A stretch of 64,000 nt of DNA from Streptomyces sp. NBC_01549 (GCF_026339955.1 NZ_JAPEPW010000001.1:3188501-3252500), one strand, 5' to 3'; positions 9,068 to 17,892 are shown, counted from the first letter of the stretch. The notes: a model not told the origin generated them from the letters alone. Program-made: numbers and translations.

Positions 9068-9841
9068 ATGGTGAGGGCAGCCGACCGTGCCGAGCGTCCG
9101 GCGCGGACCAGTGTCTGGCTGGAGGGCAAGGCTCCCCGGGCCGGTGCGGCACGCGGGGGCGGGCAGCCGTCGGGGCTCGACCGGGAACGGATCACCGAGG
9201 CCACCGTACGACTGCTGGACGCCGAGGGCATGGCGAAGTTCTCCATGCGTCGGCTGGCCGCCGAGCTGAACGTCACCGCGATGTCCGTGTACTGGTACGT
9301 CGACACCAAGGACGATCTGCTCGAACTCGCCCTCGACGCGGTCTTCGGCGAACTGGAGCTGCCCGACGCGGAGTCCGGCGAGAACTGGCGCGACCAGCTC
9401 CGCTCCCTCGCCACCGGCTATCGCGCCCTGCTGGTCCGCCACCCCTGGGTGTCCCCGCTCATCGGGACCTTCCTGAACATCGGCCCGCACTCCATGGCCT
9501 TCTCGCTCTGTGTCCAGCAGGTGATCCGCAACACCGGTCTGCCCCCGCACGGTCAGATGGGCGCGCTCTCGGCGGTCTTCCAGTTCGTGTACGGGTTCGG
9601 CACCATCGAGGGCCACTTCGTGCAGCGCTGCGCCTCCGCGGGGATGACCCAGGACGAGTACTTCCGCCAGGCCATGAGCACGATCAGCGAACAGCCGCAG
9701 TTCTCCGCCAACTTCGAGAACGCCGCGGACCTCAGGGAGGCCCGCGGCGGTGACACGGTCGAGGAGATGCGGGAGCGGGACTTCACGTTCGCGCTGGAGA
9801 CGCTGATCGCGGGGATCGAGACGATGGTCGCCAGGCCCTAG
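9068..9841 (+). CDS. TetR-family transcriptional regulator
   Basis: Repressor of 257 residues. The N-terminal TetR helix-turn-helix spans about residues 38-85 (ITEATVRLLDAEG...MRRLAAELNVTAMSVYWYVDTKDDLLELAL). A TetR_C-type ligand/dimer domain follows, with YGFGTIEGHFVQR and a C-terminal FALETLIAGIE helix. A basic, disordered N-terminal extension of about 35 residues precedes the HTH. The gene lies about 120 bp downstream of the disrupted DHA2 exporter on the same strand and probably regulates it through the inverted repeat at 7390-7423. The drug is unknown. Confidence 0.88.
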   Translation: MVRAADRAERPARTSVWLEGKAPRAGAARGGGQPSGLDRERITEATVRLLDAEGMAKFSMRRLAAELNVTAMSVYWYVDTKDDLLELALDAVFGELELPDAESGENWRDQLRSLATGYRALLVRHPWVSPLIGTFLNIGPHSMAFSLCVQQVIRNTGLPPHGQMGALSAVFQFVYGFGTIEGHFVQRCASAGMTQDEYFRQAMSTISEQPQFSANFENAADLREARGGDTVEEMRERDFTFALETLIAGIETMVARP

Positions 9842-9842
9842 C

Positions 9843-9866
9843 CGGACAGGCCCCAGGGTCTGTCCG
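9843..9866. terminator. bidirectional hairpin between convergent genes
   Basis: CGGACAGGCC (9843-9852) pairs with GGTCTGTCCG (9857-9866) with one mismatch and a CCAG loop. It lies between the stops of the TetR gene and the convergent PPOX gene, so it can serve both. Confidence 0.6.
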
Positions 9867-9877
9867 CTCCTTCTCGG

Positions 9878-10348
9878 TCACTCCTGGGGGGTCAGCCGGG
9901 CGGGGAAGCCGCCCGTCGCGACCGGGCCCCACTTCACCGGCGTGACCCGGATGATCGACTTGCCCTGCTTCAGCATCGCCTCCCGGTACTCGTCCCAGTC
10001 CGGGTGCTCGCCCGCGATGTTCCGGTAGTACTCGACGAGGGGCTCGACGGATTCGGGGGAGTCGATGACCTCGGCCGTGCCGTCGATCTGGACCCAGGGT
10101 CCGTTCCACTCGTCGCTCAGCACGATCAGGCTGACACGCTCGTCCCGCTTGGCGTTACGGGTCTTGGCGCGCTCGGGGTAGGTCGAGACGACGATCCGCC
10201 CGGCGTCGTCGACCCCGCAGGTCAGGGGGGATCCCTGAGGGCCGCCGTCGGTACGGCGGGTCAGCAGGATGGCGCGGTGGCGGGGGCGTACGAAGTCGAG
10301 CAGTTCGTCCAGGGACACGGCGGTGTTCGTAGCGATGTTCGGTGCCAT
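9878..10348 (-). CDS. PPOX-class F420-dependent flavin/deazaflavin-fold oxidoreductase
   Basis: Split-barrel FMN/F420-binding protein of 156 residues. Seen: LLDFVRPRHRAILLTRRTDGGPQGSPLTCGVDD near the N-terminus (first strands and cofactor loop), then the substrate-loop residues RAKTRNAKRDERVSLIVL, and GPWVQIDGTAEVID, all typical of the Rv1155-like PPOX class used by actinobacteria with F420. The substrate is unknown. The start at 10348 gives the standard N-terminus MAPNIA. The gene is last in a leftward cluster after the YceI-domain protein, 41 bp away, and ends next to a shared hairpin. Confidence 0.88.
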   Translation of the reverse strand: MAPNIATNTAVSLDELLDFVRPRHRAILLTRRTDGGPQGSPLTCGVDDAGRIVVSTYPERAKTRNAKRDERVSLIVLSDEWNGPWVQIDGTAEVIDSPESVEPLVEYYRNIAGEHPDWDEYREAMLKQGKSIIRVTPVKWGPVATGGFPARLTPQE

Positions 10349-10389
10349 GTGAGTCAGCCTAGGCTGCCCGCTGTGAAGGGGCACTCGCC

Positions 10390-11211
10390 TTACGCCTGTG
10401 GGAGGTACTCGCCCTGTACCGCCTGGATGTCCAGTTCGACCTTCAGTGTGGTGCCGATCGCCGAGATGCCCGCCTGGATGACCTGGTTGTAGTTCATGGC
10501 GAAGTCCTCGCGGTGCAGCTCGGTCGTCGCCCGGAAGGCCGCGCGGGTGCCGCCCCAGGGGTCCGCGCCCGTGCCCAGGTAGGCGAGGTCCAGGTCGACC
10601 GGGCGGGCGATGCCGCGCATGGTGAGTTCGCCGTGGACGGTCCAACGGTCGGAGCCGGCCGGGGTCAGGCCGGTCGAGCGGTAGGTGATCTGCGGGTACG
10701 TCTCGACGTCGAGGAAGTCCGGAGACTTCAGGTGGCCGTCGCGCATGCCGTTGCCGGTGTCGATGGAGGCGGCCGAGATCACCGCCTCGACGCGGGACTT
10801 GGACACGTCGTCCGGGGCGATCTCGATCACCGCCGAGAAGTCCGTGAAATGGCCGTGCACGCTGGAGATGCCGAGGTGTTGGGCGACGGCGCCGACGGAG
10901 GAGTGCGCCGGGTCGACGGTCCAGGGGCCGGGTGGCGGCAGTTCGGTGCCGCCCTGGCGGGCGAGAGTCACGTTGCCGATCTCGGCCCGGCCGCTCGCCG
11001 TGACGATCGCGCTCGAGGCGGCGGGCGCGTAGCCGACCGCGGTCACGATCACCGTGTACGCGCCGGGCGTGAGGGTGGTCGGGTCGTGCACGGCTCCTTC
11101 GGTGTCCGCCTCGGCGCGCAGCACCTGCGTTCCGGTCATGTCGGTCACCGTGACGACCGCGTGCGACACGGCCCATCCGTCCCGTGTGCGAATCCGTGCG
11201 GTCAGTCCCAT
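10390..11211 (-). CDS. YceI-family protein with N-terminal transthyretin-like domain
   Basis: Two-domain protein of 273 residues. Residues about 1-75 are a carboxypeptidase-regulatory (transthyretin-like) beta-sandwich (RTRDGWAVSHAVVTVTDMTG, ending LTPGAYTVIVTAVGYAP). Residues about 90-270 form the YceI lipocalin-like barrel (WTVDPAHSSVGAVAQHLGISSVHGHF, TYRSTGL, VHGELTMRGIARPVDL), a family that binds isoprenoid lipids. No signal peptide is seen. The start at 11211 follows AGGGAG. The same accessory domain occurs three times at the end of the upstream MFS exporter, suggesting a shared surface or partner. A hairpin at 11256-11309 separates it from the exporter. Confidence 0.85.
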   Translation of the reverse strand: MGLTARIRTRDGWAVSHAVVTVTDMTGTQVLRAEADTEGAVHDPTTLTPGAYTVIVTAVGYAPAASSAIVTASGRAEIGNVTLARQGGTELPPPGPWTVDPAHSSVGAVAQHLGISSVHGHFTDFSAVIEIAPDDVSKSRVEAVISAASIDTGNGMRDGHLKSPDFLDVETYPQITYRSTGLTPAGSDRWTVHGELTMRGIARPVDLDLAYLGTGADPWGGTRAAFRATTELHREDFAMNYNQVIQAGISAIGTTLKVELDIQAVQGEYLPQA

Positions 11212-11255
11212 CCCGTTTTCTCCCTGCAAAGCAGTAAAAATTGGTCGCGATGAAA

Positions 11256-11309
11256 CCGGCCCGTGGGGGGCGCACCTCCGCTCAGAGTGCGCGCGTCCCC
11301 ACGGGCCGG
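11256..11309 (-). terminator. hairpin between exporter and YceI gene
   Basis: A perfect 13-bp stem (CCGGCCCGTGGGG at 11256-11268 with its complement at 11297-11309) in the 106-bp gap. It may terminate or attenuate the upstream MarR-MFS message. Confidence 0.65.
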
Positions 11310-11317
11310 GGTATCAG

Positions 11318-13855
11318 CTACTCGCCGGGGTGGGCGAGGGTGATGTCGTGGTCGTCGACGCCACGGCCGGAGACCGTGAGAGCCGTCGCCACCGGGGGGT
11401 ATCCCGTCGCGATGACGGTGTACTCGCCGCCGTCCAGGTCGGTGAAGGCGTACGCGCCGTCCGTGCCGGTCCTGGAGGTGCCGATCACGTTGCCGGCCGC
11501 GTCGACCAGCGTGACCCGGGCGTCGGCCAGGGGGCCGGCAGGGGCCCGTACGACACCCTGGAGTTGGGCTCCCGCGCTGAGCTCGACCTCGATCCGGGTG
11601 ACCCCGGCGCCGCCGACCTCGACGGGGAGGGCCTGCGGGCGGTGGCCCGCCGCGTTCACCGCGATGGTCACCGGACCCGGGACCAGCTCGGTGAAGGCGA
11701 ACTGGCCCTGCTCACCGGTGGTCCCGGTGGCCAGCACATCACCGCGGACGTCGGTCACGATGACCATGGCGTCCTTGACCGGGGTGCCGGTCCCGGCGGC
11801 CCGGACGAACCCGCTCAGCCCGCTCGTGCCGCTCAGCAGGATGTCGTACGCCACCGGCTCGTCGTTCACGACGATCGTCGAGGCCTGCGGCTGGAAACCG
11901 TCGGCGGAGGCGATCAGGACGTACGAGCCCGTGCCGGGCGCGTCCACCGCGTAGGAGCCGTCGGCCTGTGCGACCGACCGGCCCAGCTGCCGTCCCGCGA
12001 GCGAGATCAGCGTGACCGCGGCCTGCGGGACGGGTGCGCTCTCGGTGCCGCGGACGTGACCGCGGACCGGGATGCCGCCGGAGGCGGGCGGCGGGGCGCT
12101 CTCCCGTGTCGCGGTGGCGACGGCGGCGAGCCGCTGCGTGCCCTCGGGTCCGACCTCGGGGCTCGTCTCGGCGACGGCCGCCGCCCAGCTCGGGCTCCTC
12201 TCCTCGGCGGCGGGCGCCTCGGCGAAGACGGGTGCCTCGGCGGCGGCCGAAGCCTCCACCTTGGCCTCCGCGGCCTGGGCCAGCGCGCCCGAGGTCCGCA
12301 GCGGGACCTCCTTGATGAACAGGACGATGAGGAAGGCGAGCAGCGCCAGGACGGAGGCGATCATGAAGACGTCGGCGATGCCGTGACCGTAGGCGCTCTC
12401 CAGGACGGTGCGCAGCGGGGCGGGCAGCGCGTCCATGTGCGGGATGGTGCCGGAGCCGGAAGCCGACGCGGCGGCCGCGTACTTGGGGTCGAGGCCGGCC
12501 AGGCCGTCCTTGACGTAGTCGGTGATCCGGGTGGACATGATCGCGCCCAGCGCGGAGACGCCCATCGCACCGCCGAGGGAACGGAAGAACGTCACCGTGG
12601 AGCTGGCCGAGCCGAGGTCGGACGGGGCGACCTGGTTCTGCGTGGACAGCACCAGGTTCTGCATCGTCATGCCGACGCCGAGACCGAGCAGCGCCATGAA
12701 GACCGCGACGTGCCAGTAGGTCGTGTCGTAGCGGATGGTGCCCAGCAGGCCCAGGCCCGCGGTGATCAGGACGGTGCCGCTGACCAGCCAGTACTTCCAC
12801 CGGCCGGTCTTGGTGATGACCTGGCCGGAGACCGTGGAGGCGATGAACAGGCCGCCGATCATCGGGATGGTCATGACGCCCGACATCGTCGGGGACTTGT
12901 CCCGGGCCAGCTGGAAGTACTGGCTGAAGAAGACGGTGCCGGTGAACATCGCGACGCCCACGAAGAGCGAGGCGAGGGAGGAGAGGGTGATGGTGCGGTT
13001 GCGGAACAGCCGCAGCGGGATGATCGGCTCGCTCGCCTTGGACTCGACGAGCACGAACAGCAGCCCGAGGACGATCGAGCCTCCCACCATCGCGTACGTC
13101 TGCCCCGATATCCAGTCGTACTTGTCACCGGCGAAGGTGACCCAGACCAGCAGCAGCGAGACCGCGGCGGAGATGAAGAACGCGCCGCCCCAGTCGACCT
13201 TCACGTCCCGCTTCACGGTGGGCAGGTGCAGGGTCTTCTGCAGCACGATCAGCGCGATGAACGCGAACGGCACACCGACGTAGAAGCACCAGCGCCAGCC
13301 GAGCCACGAGGTGTCGGTGATGACACCGCCGAGCAGCGGGCCGCCGACCGTTGCGACAGCGAAGGTCGCGCCGAGGTAACCGGAGTAACGCCCGCGCTCA
13401 CGCGGGGAGATCATCGCGGCCATGACGATCTGGGCGAGGGCGGACAGACCGCCGACGCCGACGCCCTGGATCACACGGCATGCGATGAGCATGCCGGGGT
13501 TTTGGGACAGACCGGCGGCGGCCGATCCCAGCACGTAGATGACGAGGGCTATCTGTACGAGCGCCTTCTTGCTGTACAGGTCGGAGAGCTTGCCCCACAG
13601 AGGCGTGGTCGCGGTCATGGCCAGCAGCGAGGCCGTGACGACCCAGGTGTAGGCGGACTGGCCGCCGCCCAGGTCGCCGATGATCTCAGGGAGCGCGTTG
13701 GTGACGATCGTCGACGACAGGATCGCGACGAACATGCCGAGCAGCAGGCCGGAGAGCGCCTCCATGATCTGGCGATGTGTCATCGGAGTGCCGTCGGAGG
13801 GTCCACCTCCGTGCTTGGCGTGAGCCCGCACACCGGCTGGTGTGGTCGTTGCCAT
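11318..13855 (-). CDS. DHA2 (EmrB/QacA) MFS exporter fused to three transthyretin-like domains
   Basis: Fusion of 845 residues. Residues about 25-515 form a complete 14-TM DHA2 exporter (VAILSSTIVTNALPEI in TM1, LWGKLSDLYSKK, RVIQGVGVGG motif C region, and a last helix ending FIKEVPLRTSG). An Ala/Glu-rich linker (about 515-595) leads to three tandem carboxypeptidase-regulatory domains (about 598-680, 682-762 and 765-845), each with a conserved TDGxYxF/xxG-Y-x-V core. Typical DHA2 exporters of about 500 residues lack this tail. By topology the tail should be cytoplasmic, which is odd for a domain usually found outside. The gene sits 18 bp downstream of a MarR regulator and is probably repressed by it. 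Confidence 0.88.
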   Translation of the reverse strand: MATTTPAGVRAHAKHGGGPSDGTPMTHRQIMEALSGLLLGMFVAILSSTIVTNALPEIIGDLGGGQSAYTWVVTASLLAMTATTPLWGKLSDLYSKKALVQIALVIYVLGSAAAGLSQNPGMLIACRVIQGVGVGGLSALAQIVMAAMISPRERGRYSGYLGATFAVATVGGPLLGGVITDTSWLGWRWCFYVGVPFAFIALIVLQKTLHLPTVKRDVKVDWGGAFFISAAVSLLLVWVTFAGDKYDWISGQTYAMVGGSIVLGLLFVLVESKASEPIIPLRLFRNRTITLSSLASLFVGVAMFTGTVFFSQYFQLARDKSPTMSGVMTIPMIGGLFIASTVSGQVITKTGRWKYWLVSGTVLITAGLGLLGTIRYDTTYWHVAVFMALLGLGVGMTMQNLVLSTQNQVAPSDLGSASSTVTFFRSLGGAMGVSALGAIMSTRITDYVKDGLAGLDPKYAAAASASGSGTIPHMDALPAPLRTVLESAYGHGIADVFMIASVLALLAFLIVLFIKEVPLRTSGALAQAAEAKVEASAAAEAPVFAEAPAAEERSPSWAAAVAETSPEVGPEGTQRLAAVATATRESAPPPASGGIPVRGHVRGTESAPVPQAAVTLISLAGRQLGRSVAQADGSYAVDAPGTGSYVLIASADGFQPQASTIVVNDEPVAYDILLSGTSGLSGFVRAAGTGTPVKDAMVIVTDVRGDVLATGTTGEQGQFAFTELVPGPVTIAVNAAGHRPQALPVEVGGAGVTRIEVELSAGAQLQGVVRAPAGPLADARVTLVDAAGNVIGTSRTGTDGAYAFTDLDGGEYTVIATGYPPVATALTVSGRGVDDHDITLAHPGE

Positions 13856-13873
13856 GGGCTTCCTTCTCTTGTC

Positions 13874-14365
13874 TTATGCGGGTGTACGGGTGGTCAGTTC
13901 GGTTGCTTCCGGCACATAGGGGGGCCGGGGTACGGCACGGCAGCCACCGAAGCTCTCGCGTAGCCGGCCCATCAGATGGATGAGCAGACCGACCTCGTGG
14001 TCGGACCAGTCGCTCAGCCGGTCGGCGAACAGCTGGGAGGAACGGCGGGAGAGTTCGATGAGCCGCTCGCGTCCCGTGTCGGTGAGGCGCAGGATGCGGG
14101 AGCGTTTGTCGGCGGGGTCGGGGAGGCGTTCGATCCAGCCCCGGTCGGCGACGTGGGCGACGTGGCGGCTGGTCACCGACATGTCCACGGCGAGCAGCTC
14201 GGCTAGCTTGCTCATCCGCATGTCGCCGTGCCGGCCGAGGAGGGTCAGTACGGCGGCGGAGCCCGCGGGGCAGTCGTGCGGCAGGATCCGCCCGAGCTCC
14301 CGCTTCACCGCGCCGATGGCGCTGAGCTGACGAGCCAATTCCTCGTACTGCGCCTGCTCGGCCAT
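13874..14365 (-). CDS. MarR-family transcriptional regulator
   Basis: Winged-helix regulator of 163 residues. Seen: dimer helix at the N-terminus, recognition region MRMSKLAELLAVDMSVTSRHVAHVADRGWIERLPDPADKRSRILRLTDTGRE (the MarR wing with the D-x-R pair, described here by its region, about residues 48-100). The start at 14365 has GGAGGT seven bases upstream. It is the first gene of a leftward operon with the MFS fusion, 18 bp away. Two matching palindromes TTGC(N5)GCAA lie 18-60 bp upstream and are its likely operators, giving autorepression and drug-inducible export. Confidence 0.92.
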   Translation of the reverse strand: MAEQAQYEELARQLSAIGAVKRELGRILPHDCPAGSAAVLTLLGRHGDMRMSKLAELLAVDMSVTSRHVAHVADRGWIERLPDPADKRSRILRLTDTGRERLIELSRRSSQLFADRLSDWSDHEVGLLIHLMGRLRESFGGCRAVPRPPYVPEATELTTRTPA

Positions 14366-14382
14366 CACACCTCCCATGTTCG

Positions 14383-14424
14383 TTGCTTGGGGCAACCATA
14401 AATCCAGTTGGTTGCTGCAGGCAA
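14383..14424. promoter_or_regulatory. twin palindromic operators for the MarR-MFS operon
   Basis: TTGCTTGGGGCAA (14383-14395) and TTGCTGCAGGCAA (14412-14424) share the palindrome TTGC-N5-GCAA and start 29 bp apart, close to three helical turns. They lie just upstream of the MarR start, where a MarR repressor usually binds. Confidence 0.65.
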
Positions 14425-14753
14425 ACGATTTCGCTGGCGCTGGGCTAAAAAGATGGCAAAGACAAGTATTGGCGAACGTAAACTGGCAGGTGGAGGGCGC
14501 GCGAGACTTTGAAGCCACTGTGGACCGACCGACCGGGCCCGCGTCCGTCCCCGGCCCCACGAGGGCACCAGAACCAGGCGTCCTGCGGGGCGTTCGCCTT
14601 ACGGGGGCGTGGCCCGGGCGCCTGGGCCACGCCGGGGACCGTTGCGTCCGCCCCCGCCCCTGCCCCTGGCGGGGTGCTCATGGTGTGGGGGTTCGAGGGT
14701 GAGGGGAACCCTGCGCTTGGGTGGGGAGCGGGTATTCGCTAGGGTCCTGGGCC
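14425..14753. other. gene-free stretch between divergent genes
   Basis: 329 bp with no convincing ORF on either strand. It holds the left promoter region of the MarR operon and the promoter of the small gene at 14754, plus GC-rich sequence including a run of GGGGCGTGGCCCGGGCGCC type. No named element recognised. Confidence 0.5.
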
Positions 14754-14951
14754 ATGGCAAACACCCAGGGCCCCGAGGGCAACTACGACCCCGCGGGTAG
14801 CACCCAGATGTTCCGCGCTTTCGTCGACGAAGGGCCCCAGGCCCGACAGCAGCAGGCGGCCGCCCCGGCGGGGCCCCGCATCGGCCTGATCATCGGCATC
14901 GTCGTCGCCGTGGCGGTCGTAGCCGCCGTGGCGTGGCTCGCGCTGGCGTAA
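14754..14951 (+). CDS. small single-TM membrane protein, unknown function
   Basis: Protein of 65 residues. The N-terminal 40 residues are polar (MANTQGPEGNYDPAGSTQMF) and Gln-rich; a single C-terminal helix (IGLIIGIVVAVAVVAAVAWLALA) ends at the last residue, so it is probably tail-anchored with the N-terminus inside. ATG 14754 is preferred to upstream in-frame starts because the protein begins cleanly there. No family recognised; similar small proteins are common in Streptomyces. Confidence 0.7.
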   Translation: MANTQGPEGNYDPAGSTQMFRAFVDEGPQARQQQAAAPAGPRIGLIIGIVVAVAVVAAVAWLALA

Positions 14952-14993
14952 TGAGCTCCGACCCGCCCCGCCGGTAGGACCGGTGGAGGCGGG

Positions 14994-15731
14994 CTACTTC
15001 CACTGGACGGACACGTCCTGCGTCTCGATGTGCATGCCGAGCGGCACGCGCCAGTCGTCGACGCACACCGTCCAGGTCTTTGTGCTGCCCGCTCCGGCGG
15101 CGATCGGCGCGGGCAGGTCCCGCGTCGAGTCGATCGTCGCCCAGTCGATGCCGAGCGCCCCGATGATGTGCGTCCCGAGGGTCACCGTGCCCGAACGCAC
15201 GGCGGTGCCACCGGTGTTGCGGAAGGAGACGGTCACCTTCTCGCACCAGCGCTTGTCGGTGGCCTCCCGGGTGGGAGTGCTCACGCTGAGAACGGCGGGA
15301 CCGGTGGAACCGGGGGGACTGGTGGTCGCCGTGGATCCCGGGGTCGGTTGAGCGGATGGCGCGGATGCGGTGCCTGAACCGGTGCTCGTACGGGCGGAGT
15401 TGCCGTCGTCGCCCGACGACGGCGTCGACGTAACCCCGCCGCCGGGCTCTGGTGGCCCGCCCGGGGAGCCGGAGTGTGGGGGTGAACTGCCCTGCCGCGG
15501 GGCTCCCTTGGCGGCTTCCGTGAGAGGCGTGGACCCGGGCAGTGGGGTCAGTGAGACGTTACCGGTCGGGGCCACGACCGGTCCGGGACCGGCGGGCGCT
15601 CCCACCGCCACGTATCCGCCGCCGCTCCCACCGCCCCCGCAGGCGGCCAGAACGGCACCCAGACAGACAACAGCCGTAGAGGCGCCCACCAGGGCGCCTC
15701 TACGGCCACGGAGCCAGGTCGCTCGACGCAT
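14994..15731 (-). CDS. secreted lipoprotein, unknown function
   Basis: Predicted lipoprotein of 245 residues. It has a basic N-terminus (MRRATWLRGRR), a hydrophobic stretch and a lipobox LAAC at about residues 28-31, followed by a Gly-rich tether. A disordered Pro/Ser/Gly/Thr region spans about 45-145. The C-terminal 95 residues form a beta-rich domain with VSFRNTGGTAVRSGTVTLG, reminiscent of CBM-like or intermediate-filament-tail-type sandwich domains, with two Cys (RWCEKV, WTVCVDD) that could form a disulfide. Its convergent neighbour is the small membrane protein; upstream, in the same direction, is the SigN-type sigma gene. Confidence 0.8.
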   Translation of the reverse strand: MRRATWLRGRRGALVGASTAVVCLGAVLAACGGGGSGGGYVAVGAPAGPGPVVAPTGNVSLTPLPGSTPLTEAAKGAPRQGSSPPHSGSPGGPPEPGGGVTSTPSSGDDGNSARTSTGSGTASAPSAQPTPGSTATTSPPGSTGPAVLSVSTPTREATDKRWCEKVTVSFRNTGGTAVRSGTVTLGTHIIGALGIDWATIDSTRDLPAPIAAGAGSTKTWTVCVDDWRVPLGMHIETQDVSVQWK

Positions 15732-15785
15732 CGCGCCAGTGTGGCTGACGATCCGTCAATTATGAAGAGTTCGGGCGGGGAGGTC

Positions 15786-16694
15786 TCAGTCGGAGATGAG
15801 GCCTTCGCGGAGCTGGGCCAGGGTTCGGGTGAGAAGGCGCGAGACGTGCATCTGCGAGATGCCGACCTCCTCGCCGATCTGCGACTGGGTCATGTTGGCG
15901 AAGAAGCGCAGCATGATGATCTGGCGCTCGCGGGGCGGGAGTTTGGCGAGCAGCGGCTTCAGCGACTCGCGGTACTCGACGCCCTCCAGGGCGGTGTCCT
16001 CGTAGCCGAGGCGGTCCGCGAGGGAGCCCTCGCCGCCGTCGTCCTCGGGGGCCGGGGAGTCGAGGGAGGAGGCCGTGTAGGCGTTGCCGACCGCGAGTCC
16101 GTCGACGACGTCCTCCTCCGACACGCCCAGGACCGCGGCGAGTTCGGCGACGGTCGGGGAGCGGTCGAGCTTCTGGGAGAGCTCGTCGCTGGCCTTGGTG
16201 AGGGCCAGGCGCAGCTCCTGGAGGCGCCGCGGGACGCGGACGGACCACGAGGTGTCACGGAAGAACCGCTTGATCTCGCCCACGACCGTCGGCATCGCGA
16301 ACGTCGGGAACTCCACGCCCCGTTCGCAGTCGAAGCGGTCGATCGCCTTGATCAGGCCGATGGTGCCGACCTGGACGATGTCCTCCATCGGCTCGTTGCG
16401 GGAGCGGAAGCGGGCCGCCGCGTACCGCACGAGCGGGAGGTTGAGCTCGATGAGGGTGTCCCGGACGTAGGCGCGCTCGGGACTGTTCTCGCCGAGTGCG
16501 GCGAGCCGCAGGAACAGGGAGCGGGACAGGGTGCGGGTGTCGATGGCCCCCGAGGTCTCGGGGGGCGCCGGGACGGCTTCGAGTGCCGGAGCGGCATCGG
16601 GGGCCGGGAGGGCCGGGACATCGTGAAGCGCGTCGGGCGCGGATTCGCTCTTCGTGAGCGTGAGCACCTTCGAGCTGCCCTGGTCTGCGGACAT
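15786..16694 (-). CDS. sigN: SigB/F/G-type RNA polymerase sigma factor (SigN-like)
   Basis: Alternative sigma factor of 302 residues in the SigB/SigF/SigG family. Seen: an acidic, Ala/Pro-rich N-terminal extension (about 1-65), region 2 with [35 protein letters not shown] (about 98-135), region 3, and region 4 with [45 protein letters not shown] at the C-terminus. It lies 244 bp downstream of a second, closely similar sigma gene; adjacent sigN and sigF are known from Streptomyces coelicolor, so the symbol is assigned from synteny plus memory. No anti-sigma gene is adjacent. Role probably in differentiation or stress. Confidence 0.87.
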   Translation of the reverse strand: MSADQGSSKVLTLTKSESAPDALHDVPALPAPDAAPALEAVPAPPETSGAIDTRTLSRSLFLRLAALGENSPERAYVRDTLIELNLPLVRYAAARFRSRNEPMEDIVQVGTIGLIKAIDRFDCERGVEFPTFAMPTVVGEIKRFFRDTSWSVRVPRRLQELRLALTKASDELSQKLDRSPTVAELAAVLGVSEEDVVDGLAVGNAYTASSLDSPAPEDDGGEGSLADRLGYEDTALEGVEYRESLKPLLAKLPPRERQIIMLRFFANMTQSQIGEEVGISQMHVSRLLTRTLAQLREGLISD

Positions 16695-16938
16695 GCCACC
16701 CCCTTTGGGTCGCGGACGGTAGCGGCGGACGCTCCCGTCGGAGGAACGCAGCCTCCACCTGAATACCGGCGGCGGGGCTGCGCCAAACGCTCTTCCGGCA
16801 GAATGTCACATGTCGGCAACACGCTGTAGTGACATGTCGACATGGAGGGGGTGAATCGGCCCTGGAAAAGGGGGGTCTGACGGTTTTTCGGCGCTGAACT
16901 GTCGGAAAAGGAGACGTTGAGCGATTCGCTCTTGTCGG

Positions 16939-17892
16939 TTACGCCTCGATCCTGTTTGCGGATCGCAGCCGCGCGAAACTGCGGGCGAGCAGCCTTGACA
17001 CATGCATCTGGGAGACTCCCAGCTCGGCGCTGATCTGTGACTGCGTCAGATTGCTGTAGTAGCGCAGGAGAAGGATCCGCTGCTCGCGCTCGGGCAGTTG
17101 TACGAGGAGATGGCGGACCAGATCGCGGTGTTCGACCCCGTCGAGGGCCGGGTCCTCGTAGCCGAGCCGGTCGAGCAGCCCGGGCAGCCCGTCACCCTCC
17201 TGGGCGGCTTCGAGGGAGGTCGCGTGGTACGAGCGTCCGGCCTCGATGCAGGACAGCACCTCCTCCTCGGTAATGCGCAGCCGTTCGGCGATCTCGGCGG
17301 TCGAGGGGGAGCGCCCGAAGGCCGTCGTCAGGTCCTCCGTCGCGCTGTTCACCTGCACCCACAGCTCGTGCAGCCGGCGGGGTACGTGGACGGTGCGGAC
17401 GTTGTCGCGGAAGTACCGCTTGATCTCGCCGACGACGGTCGGCATCGCGAAGGTCGGGAACTGCACCCCCCGGTCGGGGTCGAAGCGGTCGATCGCGTTG
17501 ATCAGGCCGATGGTGCCGACCTGGACCACGTCCTCCATCGGCTCGTTGCGGGAGCGGAAGCGGGCGGCCGCGTACCGTACGAGCGGCAGGTTCGCCTCGA
17601 TGAGCGCCCCGCGTACGCGGTCGTGCTCCGCGGTGCCCGGCTCCAGCGTCTTGAGCTGGCCGAAGAGCAGCTGGGTGAGGGCCCGGGTGTCGGCGCCACG
17701 GCGTCGCTCGGGGGTGACCTGCTCCGGGGTGACGCGTTCCGTGGCGATGTGCTCCGTGGCGACGTGCTCCGTGGCGACGTGTTCTGTGGTGATGCGTTCC
17801 GTGGTGATGCGTTCCGTGGTGATGCGTTCTGTGGTGACGCGTTCCTGGGGGATTTCCTGTGGCGGTGCTTGAGGCGCAGTACTGGCCGGCAC
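16939..17892 (-). CDS. sigF: sporulation-type sigma factor SigF with tandem-repeat N-terminus
   Basis: Sigma factor of 317 residues in the SigB/F/G family. The core is region 2 ([35 protein letters not shown]), region 3, and a helix-turn-helix in region 4 ([29 protein letters not shown]), ending RSANRIEA, which I recall as the S. coelicolor SigF C-terminus. The start is GTG 17892, preceded by GGTGGAG. Residues about 15-60 consist of degenerate pentapeptides of the T-T-E-R-I type encoded by nine 15-bp repeats (17714-17848). I recall S. coelicolor SigF as about 287 residues, so this allele appears longer by roughly the repeat length. Confidence 0.88.
   Translation of the reverse strand: MPASTAPQAPPQEIPQERVTTERITTERITTERITTEHVATEHVATEHIATERVTPEQVTPERRRGADTRALTQLLFGQLKTLEPGTAEHDRVRGALIEANLPLVRYAAARFRSRNEPMEDVVQVGTIGLINAIDRFDPDRGVQFPTFAMPTVVGEIKRYFRDNVRTVHVPRRLHELWVQVNSATEDLTTAFGRSPSTAEIAERLRITEEEVLSCIEAGRSYHATSLEAAQEGDGLPGLLDRLGYEDPALDGVEHRDLVRHLLVQLPEREQRILLLRYYSNLTQSQISAELGVSQMHVSRLLARSFARLRSANRIEA
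17714..17848 (-). repeat. 15-bp minisatellite in sigF, nine copies
   Basis: Nine in-frame 15-bp units of the form GTGATGCGTTCCGTG with one to five changes each (plus-strand view) encode tandem T-T-E-R-I / A-T-E-H-V pentapeptides in the SigF N-terminus. Three central units are nearly identical, suggesting recent copy-number change. Confidence 0.9.

Noticed and set aside
9843..9866. CGGACAGG...TCTGTCCG similar to the MITE ends
   Set aside because: It is a short hairpin between convergent genes with a four-base loop, better read as a terminator.
11054..13963. 969-codon plus-strand ORF opposite the MFS/YceI genes
   Set aside because: It is the antisense shadow of the exporter and YceI genes, rich in Arg/Gly/Asp as expected for frame shadows in high-GC DNA.
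17714..17848. CRISPR array
   Set aside because: Units are contiguous 15-bp in-frame codon repeats without spacers; no cas genes in the window.
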